A DNA stretch of 18,357 nt, taken from contig JBBDSC010000205.1 in assembly GCA_040905145.1 (NCBI GenBank), positions 1-18,357 of the forward strand. The letters are read 5' to 3'. The position numbers and the translations under genes are program-made. A model generated the notes under the pieces. It saw nothing but the letters and a program-made list of their open reading frames with translations. It ran no database searches and was not told the origin of the DNA. The stretch's first letter is position 1. Each line of letters opens with the position of its first letter. Of the stretch, positions 6,681-13,928 are shown piece by piece. The stretch comes from DATGMS01 sp040905145. Its GTDB lineage: Bacteria; Bacteroidota; Bacteroidia; Cytophagales; Cyclobacteriaceae.

Positions 6681-8240
6681 CTATTCTTTTGAAATTTTCC
6701 AGATCACACCTGTATTTTCTTTAGGGTCATAAGGTGGTGCCTGTGACATATCAATGGTTACCACTCCATAATCTACAATATACATGGCACCGTCAGGACC
6801 AAATTTCACATCGAAAGGACGATCCAAGCCCTTACCTTTCATTCCTTGCTGTGCCGAAGCCGGACCACCGCCGATATTCTTGGCAAACGGCATCAATTGC
6901 CCGGTAGCAGGGTCTATGCATACTATCTGAAAGCCAGAAGGTCTATTTTCTCTTAAGGGATTTGTTGGAGGTGCCAGGTCGCCCCATTCTGCGATAAAAA
7001 GATGGCCTTCCCAATCACCCCAGGAAGCCGGCGCTACATCCAGCATACTAGGCGATGAATTAATTTCATGGCGACCTATAACCACAGATGGATCGGGAGG
7101 GGTAAGCCCACTCGCTTCATGATCGATGACAAAGCCAAGATCTTTGCCCATAAACTCTCCATTCATAAAGACGCCTGCCTGTAAAGTATCCGGTACCTCA
7201 AATTTAGGGTCCGTTACAGGCTCTCTGCCTGCAGAAAAATCAGGCACTCCATACCACATGCCTTCCTCTATTCGAAGAGTGGCATCAATATCGTCATTTA
7301 CAGAGCGCGAACCACGTATATCGTAGCCATTTTCAGCCGCAAACATTTGTCCGCTGCTGTCCCAGGTAAGGCCAATCAGGTTACGGAAGCCCCAGGCATG
7401 GGTAGTAATGGTACCCATTGCATTGTTCGGATCAAACTTCAGGATGGATCCTCCGCAAAGTGTAACACCTTTAATTACCTGGCCAGGTTGGGTTTCCTCA
7501 CCAAAAGGAACATAAGCGCCTGTTTTCACAGAATCACCCTCCGCCTCTGTAAGGAAGTTGGGAGTTCTAAAGTTCATGCCAACCAATACGATATCCTGGC
7601 AAGGTGTCGTCCGTACTTCAGGGTTCCGCATCACAAATGGTGCAACGGAAGGGCCGATAACGCCCGCATTACCGGCCGGGCCAACTGATACATACATCAT
7701 ACCATCAGGGCCTACCTGTATATCGTTGATCTGGTGCTCGGCCTGGCTGTCGATATTACCCATAAAGAGCTGTTCTACCTGGCCATTCTTATTCACTCTG
7801 GACACGGCCCCTGTAGCATCTTCTGCCCTGTGGGTGAAGTAAAACCAGCCATCGTGCCATACAAGTCCGACGATGGCGGGCTTTATACCATGTTTGCTCA
7901 AATCAATTACTTCTTCTTTGCTTCCATCATTCTTTACCTGCATAATGCGCATAGGACCCATCTGTTCAGGTAAAAAAGTACCGCCGGCTTCTACTACAAA
8001 CATATTTCCCTTCTCATCCCAGGTTGCAGAGGTAGGGTAGGTAAGTCCGGCAATCATCTTTTCAACTTTAAAGCCTTCCGGCACCTCAAGGATATATGAC
8101 TGATCTTTATCTTTATCCACATAATCAAAGAATTCTCTACAGCCGGAAAGAAATATTGCTACGGTTAAAATCGCAAAGAGGTTCGTGAGCAGCCTGTTGA
8201 TGTCTAATCCCCTTGCATTCATTGTTCTTTTGTCCTTCAT
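6681..8240 (-). CDS. PQQ-type sugar/sorbosone dehydrogenase-like lipoprotein
   Basis: This 519-residue protein starts from ATG at 8240; a TTG two codons upstream is possible but less likely. A hydrophobic signal ends in the lipobox LSGC, with the lipidated Cys at residue 34, so it should be anchored at the periplasmic or outer membrane face. The rest is a beta-propeller of the glucose/sorbosone dehydrogenase type: repeated blades such as YPTSATWDEKGNMFVVEAGG and NDIQVGPDGMMYVSVGPAG, the HAWGFRNLIGLTWDSSGQMF segment and FDVKFGPDGAMYIVDYG. Family members oxidise sugars or alcohols with a quinone cofactor, but substrate and cofactor cannot be read here. It lies 120 bases downstream of the hydrolase gene on the same strand and is probably cotranscribed with it. 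Confidence 0.85.
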   Translation of the reverse strand: MKDKRTMNARGLDINRLLTNLFAILTVAIFLSGCREFFDYVDKDKDQSYILEVPEGFKVEKMIAGLTYPTSATWDEKGNMFVVEAGGTFLPEQMGPMRIMQVKNDGSKEEVIDLSKHGIKPAIVGLVWHDGWFYFTHRAEDATGAVSRVNKNGQVEQLFMGNIDSQAEHQINDIQVGPDGMMYVSVGPAGNAGVIGPSVAPFVMRNPEVRTTPCQDIVLVGMNFRTPNFLTEAEGDSVKTGAYVPFGEETQPGQVIKGVTLCGGSILKFDPNNAMGTITTHAWGFRNLIGLTWDSSGQMFAAENGYDIRGSRSVNDDIDATLRIEEGMWYGVPDFSAGREPVTDPKFEVPDTLQAGVFMNGEFMGKDLGFVIDHEASGLTPPDPSVVIGRHEINSSPSMLDVAPASWGDWEGHLFIAEWGDLAPPTNPLRENRPSGFQIVCIDPATGQLMPFAKNIGGGPASAQQGMKGKGLDRPFDVKFGPDGAMYIVDYGVVTIDMSQAPPYDPKENTGVIWKISKE

Positions 8241-8360
8241 GATCAAAATGTTTAAATTAAAGATGAAACCATTTATTATTATTTTAATTGGATTGGGAAG
8301 AATGCTTAGTTCTTCCGGTGGAGAAGTTCATTTTCACGCTGGACATAAAGGCGTTGCATA

Positions 8361-9380
8361 TCACTCAAGACTGGAGGGAGAGCGCGAGCCGTAAAGCTTG
8401 TCTACCTCTGTGGCGCGAGGACCCTGCTTAGCCGCCCGATCTGCACGTAAAGGTGGTTCTCCCCAAGGCATTTCTCCTACAACTATCCTTGGGATGTTGA
8501 CGAATACCTGTGTTCCACTACGTTTGACAACAGCCTCTAACGGAATATAAATGTCTGTTTTGAAAATAAGGCCGCGCGGCACCAGCATATGACCTTCAGT
8601 TTCCTTCGTCGCTTTGACAACTTTGTCAACTGTGCCGATCTCCAGGTGGTCAGAACCATGGACAGTGTCGCTTGGTTGCACTTCCACTGGACCCGTGAAG
8701 GAAGCCCCAATGGCTGCCAGAAATTCCTCTACTTTTATGACGGCATTGGTCATCAGAGGGAGATCCAGATGGACTGCAGCCTCGTATTCAGGAAGGCTTG
8801 CAGCGCCCATAGCGTCTTTTAGCATAGTCACATCGTATCCATCTTCTGTGGCATGCCTTGCCGTAGACTCGCAGCAGAGGTTAGCGGCCATTCCTGCAAT
8901 TACCAGATGGGTAATGCCCATCCGCTCGAGCTGTTCGGGAAGATCAGTTCTGAATACATCACATGTCTTATGCGGCAGCAGCACGATATCCCCCTCCCTT
9001 GGCTGCAAATAAGGGTGAAAGTCTGCCCCCCAGCTGTCTGCCAGAAACATTTTCTTCTCAAACATCAATCGGTTAATCCCGCTTCTCTTTTGCAGCTGTT
9101 CGTCAGTGTAATCCTCCTCAGTATACGCCATCGGGCCGAACAGAACGGGAATGCCGGCAGAGCGTGCCCCTTCAATTGCCTGCTTAAGATGTTCAATCAC
9201 CTTGTGCAGCTTTAAGCTATTCTTGGTCAGTTCATAGCCTGCTCCCCCTTCAGAGAGGAAATCGTTCACCGGATCGATTACCAGCAGGGCAGTCTTGTCA
9301 GTCGGGAATGAAAGGCCCATTTCTTGCTTTGGCAAGTAGGTAGCCCGGGATTTTGAATTTTCGGTTTTAGATTGCTGCAT
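8361..9380 (-). CDS. Isochorismatase-type cysteine hydrolase fused to a PRC-barrel/DUF2171-like domain
   Basis: This product has 339 residues from ATG at 9380; an upstream TTG at 9395 would add five. Residues about 25-220 form an isochorismatase/nicotinamidase-like hydrolase with the triad Asp36 (LLVIDPVNDF), Lys138 (LLPHKTCDVF) and Cys169 (AGMAANLCCESTARHATEDG). Typical single-domain members are about 180-220 residues. Here about 110 more follow, including VHGSDHLEIGTVDKVVKAT, a basic hydrophobic strand and DIYIPLEAVVKRSGTQVFVN, which resembles a DUF2171/PRC-barrel beta domain. No signal peptide is visible, so it is likely cytoplasmic. It precedes the dehydrogenase lipoprotein gene in a probable two-gene operon. 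The substrate is unknown. Confidence 0.85.
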   Translation of the reverse strand: MQQSKTENSKSRATYLPKQEMGLSFPTDKTALLVIDPVNDFLSEGGAGYELTKNSLKLHKVIEHLKQAIEGARSAGIPVLFGPMAYTEEDYTDEQLQKRSGINRLMFEKKMFLADSWGADFHPYLQPREGDIVLLPHKTCDVFRTDLPEQLERMGITHLVIAGMAANLCCESTARHATEDGYDVTMLKDAMGAASLPEYEAAVHLDLPLMTNAVIKVEEFLAAIGASFTGPVEVQPSDTVHGSDHLEIGTVDKVVKATKETEGHMLVPRGLIFKTDIYIPLEAVVKRSGTQVFVNIPRIVVGEMPWGEPPLRADRAAKQGPRATEVDKLYGSRSPSSLE

Positions 9381-9633
9381 TGTGCTTTTGCTCAATGGTG
9401 CAAAACTGATTTTTTGAAATTAATAAAAATTAAATGGATTCCAAGCTGATAGGATTGAAATTCAGGGTTTTACAAGAGTATTATGCGGGTCTGGGAAGAT
9501 ACTGGGCCCTTCACACGCACCATTGTGTATAAAGAAGAAATAGACCACAATTCCCGATGCCGCACAAAGATGTTCTGGAGCAGTTTGTCAACTACCAGTT
9601 GCATTCCTGATTTTTTTACTGGCATTGTCAATT
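9381..9633. other. Spacer upstream of the hydrolase gene
   Basis: No convincing gene is present. Being directly upstream of the minus-strand hydrolase start, the AT-rich part (9400-9450) is the likely place for its promoter, but I could not point to a clear TAnnTTTG box. The left end of the helicase fragment borders it. Confidence 0.4.
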
Positions 9634-10322
9634 TTAACCTTGGAGTTGTGGGGCAAAGATCTCAATGGATTGGTAAGTGGAAAAAACCACAGTCATTCCA
9701 GGCAAACCGTTTTCTTTTATCTGTTGAAACTGATGCAGAATATTTTCGGTATTGGTAGAAGCTGACAAAGCCAGATCCACCACGCTGAAAGCGTCGGTAT
9801 CTTCGTTTTTGCTACGCTTTTTGGTTATGTCCGGATCGGAACAAATACAGATTGCATTGATGGGTTCGTTCGCATCCGCACTCCATTCACGAAGTGTTTG
9901 ACCAAGCAAAGAAATAGAAGGAACAAGAAATAAAACCAGGGCTTTTCCATCCGTTTCCTTTTCGGCAATACGAAGGGAGTTAAAGGTCTTTCCTGTTCCG
10001 CAGGCCATGATCAATTTTCCCCTGTCAGCAGCTTTCTAATGCCCGTGGGTTTTGTCCAAGGCTTCTTCTTGATGTGGCCGAAGCATTTTCTTGGGAGTTC
10101 GTGCGGCTTCTCCGTGAATACCATCTTCCAGCTTCTCCCAATCAACAGGAGCCTCCAATAAGTCAAATAGATTGATTCTTGTTACCGGTGGGTTTTGGTT
10201 TCTGATTGCTTCGGTGGCATTGGTTCCCCATTTGTTGGTGGTGGAGATCCAGAGTCGGTGGGCAAAACGCGTGGTTTGCATTTGCTCGTTTTTAAATTCT
10301 CTGCCCGAAGTGGGGAGAAAAC
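9634..10322 (-). pseudogene. Restriction-type DEAD/DEAH helicase fragment with in-frame stop
   Basis: The first part reads RFAHRLWISTTNKWGTNA, VTRINLFDLLEAPVDWEKLE and PHQEEALDK. An in-frame TAG (10036-10038) follows, then the same frame continues KAADRGKLIMACGTGKTF (Walker A, motif I), ALVLFLVPSISLLGQTLREW (motif Ia) and MTVVFSTYQSI. This order matches the front half of the large predicted helicases related to COG4889 and type ISP restriction enzymes. The DEAH box and all later motifs are missing, as is the N-terminal nuclease region, which ends at structured repeat copy B. It is a dead piece of what was probably a defence gene. Confidence 0.75.
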
Positions 10323-10496
10323 CCTGACTGGGTGAAATTTGCAATTTCACCCTAATATCCACGGATTTATTTTATGTGGAAGGATTTTTATTGGTCCATT
10401 TGTAATGGCCTGAAGGAAATTCATGGGACGTAATTGGTAGGGCATTACAAATGCCCTAAAGATGATCATTTACCTAATCAAAAGCTGAATATTAGG
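10323..10496 (+). repeat. Three-hairpin structured repeat, copy B
   Basis: This closely matches copy A (2911-3085) over about 174 bases, with the same three hairpins: H1 10330-10352, H2 10396-10408 (CCATT-TGT-AATGG) and H3 10439-10457 (AGGGCATT-ACA-AATGCCCT). Differences fall mostly in loops and linkers. It sits between the truncated 5' side of the helicase fragment and the 3' end of the unrecognised fragment, so it marks a breakpoint here. Confidence 0.8.
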
Positions 10497-10625
10497 GGTA
10501 TCACTTCAATTCTCCTTACAATAGCCTTGCCTTCCTTATCATACTTGTAATCCACGATTTCCCGTTGATAATCAAGGTTACAGCCTGTCCAATGACCGCT
10601 ATCGGTGCAATAAACCATTCCCTGG
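10478..10625 (-). pseudogene. Unrecognised C-terminal gene fragment
   Basis: The minus-strand frame reads GMVYCTDSGHWTGCNLDYQR then EIVDYKYDKEGKAIVRRIEV and ends IPLIFSF plus TGA inside structured repeat B. The composition is clearly protein-like, with Cys, Trp and aromatic residues in a possible small beta fold, but I cannot name a family. It lacks a start and is joined out of frame to the GIY-YIG fragment just upstream. Confidence 0.4.
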
Positions 10626-10931
10626 GGGTTTTGATTTGATCAAGTAGATGAATCCTGCTTCTTGGTCTTCATCTGTAATGATTCCAAATGTCTCAGCAAA
10701 GCCTTCATTGACTTTTTCAAAATTTTCCGTCACAGCTTTACCGTTGGCATAAAGGATTTTTTCCACCGATCGTTTTAACATATTCGATTGGGTACCGTTT
10801 TCAAAAATGCAGCGGGTGCGTCCATCTTCCCGTACCCTGATTCCATCAGGTTTGTAATGGGTCTTTCTCGTAATTTCCACTTTTTCAAGCAGAAACAGAA
10901 TGCCATTATGTACATAAAAAGAACCTTCCCG
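10599..10931 (-). pseudogene. GIY-YIG nuclease-family protein, fragment cut at both ends
   Basis: The open frame reads REGSFYVHNGILFLLEKV, DGRTRCIFENGTQSNMLKRS, VEKILYANGKAVTE and EDQEAGFIYLIKSK, then runs into unrelated residues and stops. RCIFENGTxSNMLxRS followed by the start of a GIY motif (GFIY) is typical of a family of GIY-YIG nuclease proteins in Bacteroidota. The second half of the nuclease motif (YxIG), the catalytic Arg and Glu and the protein N-terminus are absent. There is no proper start codon; it begins just after a stop at 10932-10934. It is non-functional. Confidence 0.65.
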
Positions 10932-10973
10932 TCAATGGCCGGCTTGGACGGGAAATGGACAGAGATACAAAGT

Positions 10974-11086
10974 CTATATAGAAAAAGCAACAATCAGACC
11001 CGGCCATTCATTCTCGCTGCCCAAAGCCCCAAACATGGCAAGGGTGGATACAAAGCACACCACAATAAATTTATGATAGCTCCCAT
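10974..11086 (-). pseudogene. Decayed gene for a small membrane protein (copy 2)
   Basis: From an ATG at 11086, and with one frame change, the minus strand reads KFIVVCFVSTLAMFGALGSE then NEWPGLIVAFSI and TAG. This is the same family as the remnant at 619-831 (TxAMFGALGSxNxWxGLIVA), and the DNA is also similar (for example CAATCAGACCC). The charged C-terminal tail is missing, cut where the GIY-YIG fragment begins. Confidence 0.55.
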
Positions 11087-11102
11087 GGCTATAAAGGTTT
11101 AA

Positions 11103-11327
11103 GGACTATTCAAGTTAACCAAAAATATCAATTAAAAAAAGGAGGAGAAAAAAAAGAACGCTTCAATTTAGAGGTAATCTGATTTTCACCCCATTAAAAT
11201 ATTTATACAAAATAATAATAAAGAAGCATTTGAGAATACTACATTAAAAAAAATTAATCCTATGACTGATACTGGATAAACCAAAACAAATCAATTTCGC
11301 CACCATTTTCGCTACCAATTAAAAAAA
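11103..11327. other. AT-rich spacer without a gene
   Basis: No open frame or domain is visible. An isolated AAAAAAGGAGGAGAAAAAAA tract (from about 11134) looks like a ribosome binding site, but no gene follows it. Confidence 0.5.
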
Positions 11328-11366
11328 AATACCCTAACTTATTGATTAACAAAAAGTTAGGGTATT
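11328..11366 (-). terminator. Rho-independent terminator of the AbiE-like operon
   Basis: On the minus strand AATACCCTAACTT pairs with AAGTTAGGGTATT (13 bp) around a 13-base loop and runs into nine T. It lies about 57 bases past the toxin stop codon. A smaller hairpin (TTCCCCT/AGGGGAA, 11365-11388) precedes it. Confidence 0.9.
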
Positions 11367-11423
11367 CCCCTACAGAGGAGGAGGGGAATGAACCCTGTCC
11401 TCAAAATGCTTATTATCAGTTTC

Positions 11424-12449
11424 TTACATCATCAATTCCGTGCCAATTGAGCCATTATGACCCGATAATAAGATTGCGGATAAGTATGCAGCTTTTGCAC
11501 TTGATACCTGAGCCTGTTCAATTCTGTAAGTTTCTGTAAATACGTAATGGGTGAATTGGTTGATACCTTTCTGTAGGCGCTTGAACTTTTCCTTTCCATT
11601 CTCATCCTCCTGCACAGTGCTCCTTGCTATAATTAGGGACGTATAAATAGTGTCCCTAAGTACTTCTTCAACTGATGATATACCTCTTTCCGGCCTATAT
11701 CTGATCTCATTTTTTGCCGTATCCCAAAAAGATTTTCTGAAAGTTTGTGGATTATCAAGCAGGTCAAAAAGACAACCAACATCAAAAGCCTGCTTCATAA
11801 TTTCCATGAACATTTCTGTTTGGAAAGTTTCCCCTTTTACGTTTATTGATTCTCTAAAATAGGGTACTCCGGTTGTGTCGGGTGCAAAAGCCGTCAATTT
11901 ATCCCCTGCAATTGAGTTGATGTCGGGAGTGCTTACGGTAACAGGCTCACCGTTGAGGACCAGCCATTCAGTTTGAATGGGTCTTTCCATCAGGGTTGGA
12001 TAATGGTTTTCAGCAAACAAGACATCCAGCAATATCTCCCTTTCCGGATGTTGGATAATCTCACCTTCCTGATTTTTTTTTGTCAGGTTGGAACGGTAGG
12101 TGAATATGTAATGGGCTTTGGGAACCCCTTCTCTGTAACTTCTTCTATCATCCAGCTTCATGGACAGAAACTCACTGTTTTCAACAATTTTACCCAGATG
12201 TTCTTCAAGTTTCTCTTTTGTGCATTCAGGACTGACTATGATATCAATATCCACTGAAAAACGTTTGGGCTGATCCAATATCAAGATCAGGCTGGTCCCA
12301 CCTTTAAAAATAAAATCAAGCCCTGATAATTTCAACTGCTCCAGCAGGTACAAGGCATGGATCATGCTTTCCATAATAGACGGATCTTTTGCATACTGCT
12401 TTCTTTTCTCATCCAGCCATTCAGCCGATAACGATTTTATGTCAATCAT
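11424..12449 (-). CDS. AbiEii/AbiGii-family nucleotidyltransferase toxin
   Basis: This 341-residue soluble protein is a DNA polymerase-beta-like nucleotidyltransferase of the AbiEii family, the toxin of type IV toxin-antitoxin and abortive-infection systems. Motif I is seen as FKGGTSLILI (residues 48-57) with the metal-binding DxD as FSVDIDI (Asp67, Asp69). A further acidic strand, EILLDVLF (Asp142), and GDKLTAFAPDT (Lys184) match later AbiEii motifs. The helical C-terminal half is normal in length. Characterised members transfer nucleotides and block growth, but this target is unknown. The start ATG overlaps the end of the antitoxin gene by 8 bases, so translation is probably coupled. A strong terminator follows. 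Confidence 0.88.
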   Translation of the reverse strand: MIDIKSLSAEWLDEKRKQYAKDPSIMESMIHALYLLEQLKLSGLDFIFKGGTSLILILDQPKRFSVDIDIIVSPECTKEKLEEHLGKIVENSEFLSMKLDDRRSYREGVPKAHYIFTYRSNLTKKNQEGEIIQHPEREILLDVLFAENHYPTLMERPIQTEWLVLNGEPVTVSTPDINSIAGDKLTAFAPDTTGVPYFRESINVKGETFQTEMFMEIMKQAFDVGCLFDLLDNPQTFRKSFWDTAKNEIRYRPERGISSVEEVLRDTIYTSLIIARSTVQEDENGKEKFKRLQKGINQFTHYVFTETYRIEQAQVSSAKAAYLSAILLSGHNGSIGTELMM

Positions 12450-13287
12450 TGAATATGTTTTCAGGTATGTTTGTATTTGCTGATAAATAGGCTCTCAGTT
12501 CCCTGTCCTTTCTTCTCCTCTTTGCGTAGCTGAACAGTTTTGTGAAGTCCACCGCATAATGTTGGTAGGCGTAATTCACAATATTGATCAATTCGGTTCC
12601 CTGGTATGCCCTGTATAAATCCCTATCGCTATAAATGTCGACAAGGATTTTTTCAATAGTCGGCACGAAAATCTGCTTGGTCTTTTGAATCGGCGCCTTT
12701 GAAATAAGAGGCTGTAAAACGATCGCTGCATCAGTTTCAAAGACATAGTAAATCATTTCCTTTTCACTGGGTTGCAAATACACATTTCTAAAATTACTGT
12801 CTTTCAGAAAATGGAATACAGGTTCAAGGGCATCGGGTTCCACCTCCAGAATGGAAATAATGCCCTGTGGTTGATGCAACATGAATTCGTTCAGTACACT
12901 AGGGGACCAAACGCATTGTCTTACTCCGGGAAACTGTTTTTGGATTTTTTTGTACAACTTTTGTTCGGCATCTCCTATAGGAGTGTGGTATTTGGGCTTA
13001 TAACCTAGGTAGAATTGTGTTTTGGATATATGAGTGATGATTTTTTTCCCCTTTAAGTCATGGATACGCCATCTGAAAGTCGCTTCTTTCAGGTTGGGGT
13101 CGTATTCTTTATAAAAGTTATTTAACTCTTCCCTTGAAATGGTTTCCCTTCCATCAAAGCGTTCTTCCAACTGTGTAGTTATGTAATCCTTTATCAATGT
13201 GTATCTGTACAGGTTTATCGAATGCAAGATAGAAACTTTCCAACAAAAGACATCAAAGCGGGATTTGTAAATTTTGTTTGAAATCAA
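12442..13287 (-). CDS. DUF6577 (AbiEi-like) antitoxin
   Basis: This 281-residue protein is placed immediately upstream of the AbiEii toxin. The N-terminal part (LIKDYITTQL, TISREELNNFYKEYDPNLKE, ATFRWRIHDLKGKKIITHIS) looks like a winged helix-turn-helix. The rest follows the DUF6577 pattern: CVWSPSVLNEFMLHQPQGII, PTIEKILVDIYSDRDLYRAY and FTKLFSYAKRRRKDRELRAY. By analogy with AbiEi it should neutralise the toxin and repress its own operon, and repeats at the start support the latter. The first codon is uncertain: the longest frame begins at TTG (13287), overlapping the operator-like repeats, and no ATG is present near the N-terminus, so a TTG about 60 bases downstream (HSINLYRYTL) is a real alternative. 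Confidence 0.82.
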   Translation of the reverse strand: MISNKIYKSRFDVFCWKVSILHSINLYRYTLIKDYITTQLEERFDGRETISREELNNFYKEYDPNLKEATFRWRIHDLKGKKIITHISKTQFYLGYKPKYHTPIGDAEQKLYKKIQKQFPGVRQCVWSPSVLNEFMLHQPQGIISILEVEPDALEPVFHFLKDSNFRNVYLQPSEKEMIYYVFETDAAIVLQPLISKAPIQKTKQIFVPTIEKILVDIYSDRDLYRAYQGTELINIVNYAYQHYAVDFTKLFSYAKRRRKDRELRAYLSANTNIPENIFND

Positions 13288-13325
13288 ATAAAAGACATCA
13301 AATACTTTTTAGTGTCTTTTGTTTG
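13242..13325 (-). promoter_or_regulatory. Operator-like repeats at the AbiE-like operon start
   Basis: An inverted repeat pairs CAAATAAAAGACA (13285-13297) with TGTCTTTTGTTTG (13313-13325), 12 of 13 matching, 15 bases apart. A third site, AACAAAAGACATCAAA (13242-13257), repeats AAAAGACATCAAA of the first arm in direct orientation, 43-49 bases away. TTTTGTTTGAAA also occurs twice (13273 and 13317). The cluster covers the presumed promoter and start of the antitoxin gene, where AbiEi-type antitoxins are known to bind inverted repeats and repress. Confidence 0.55.
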
Positions 13326-13540
13326 AAAGGTGAATTTTAGGGTTACCGTGAAAAATCCCCCAAAACTTTGACAGCCTTACCTCCCAAAAAAATCTTGTTA
13401 CTAGACCTGGGAAGATGCGAAGTCAATACCTAAAAATCAATCCGCCCTAATGAAGTTATTTAGTATTAAGTAATATTAGAATGTTAATATTCTGCAAGAA
13501 GCCCGGATTTTATTGGAACCTTTAGAGGAGGACTGGTAGG
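13326..13540. other. Spacer without a gene
   Basis: No convincing frame is found. The right end contains TTTAGAGGAGG (13521-13531), a good ribosome binding site that serves the ATG at 13541. Confidence 0.4.
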
Positions 13541-13867
13541 ATGAACTTTGAAATTAAGATTTTATAAAGGTGTTCCGGTGGGGAAAGTCCCGGCTTTTGT
13601 AACATCCGTTTATTCCATGCTGCTGTTGGCTTCCCATAAAGCCAGAGACAGAAAGGCCGGAGGGCAACTCCCCAGGCCAAAGTGGTATCCAAAAAGTTTA
13701 AGCCAAAGAATAACTACCGGGGATCTGATAAACAATTTCAGGGCATTAAAGTGGGCTTTGAGCACAAAAATCAATTTTTCCCGACTTCGCAAAATTACAG
13801 AAGGTACAGCGAAACCGAAAAATTTTGATAATCCACTCTAGCAGGGATATTTTATCTAAGAAATTAG
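13541..13867 (+). pseudogene. Frameshifted ORF with strong ribosome binding site, family unrecognised
   Basis: GAGGAGG lies 10 bases before ATG 13541, but that frame ends after eight codons. A shift of frame at about 13548 opens KLRFYKGVPVGKVPAFVTSV, YSMLLLASHKARDRK, LPRPKWYPKSLSQRITTGDL and INNFRALKWALSTKINFSRL. A second shift at about 13838 continues NPLAGIFYLRN to TAG. The WYPK…TTGDxINxFR pattern looks like the end of a mobile-element-associated hypothetical protein, but I am not certain of any family. The good start signal with a broken frame suggests recent loss. Confidence 0.5.
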
Positions 13868-13878
13868 CCAAACTTGAG

Positions 13879-13897
13879 ATCACGGCAATACCGTGAT
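13879..13897 (-). terminator. Possible terminator hairpin after the two-component operon
   Basis: ATCACGG and CCGTGAT pair perfectly around CAATA, 32 bases past the sensor kinase stop. The tail on the minus strand is not a T-run, so it is a weak terminator at best. Confidence 0.35.
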
Positions 13898-13928
13898 ATC
13901 TTATTAATTTTGTAGATCTTTAGATATT

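Noticed and set aside
7126..7973. Several plus-strand frames of 66-113 codons opposite the dehydrogenase gene
   Set aside because: They are antisense shadows of a clear beta-propeller lipoprotein gene.
8300..8360. 17-codon minus-strand ORF between the hydrolase and dehydrogenase genes
   Set aside because: No start signal, no recognisable sequence and no conservation evidence; it is most simply untranslated spacer in the operon.
10775..11102. 72- and 104-codon frames across the GIY-YIG and membrane-protein remnants
   Set aside because: They are out of frame with the recognisable remnants and have no independent support.
13285..13325. CRISPR-like or phage-site reading of the AAAAGACA repeats
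   Set aside because: There are only three imperfect copies with differing spacing and orientation, which fits an operator better than an array.
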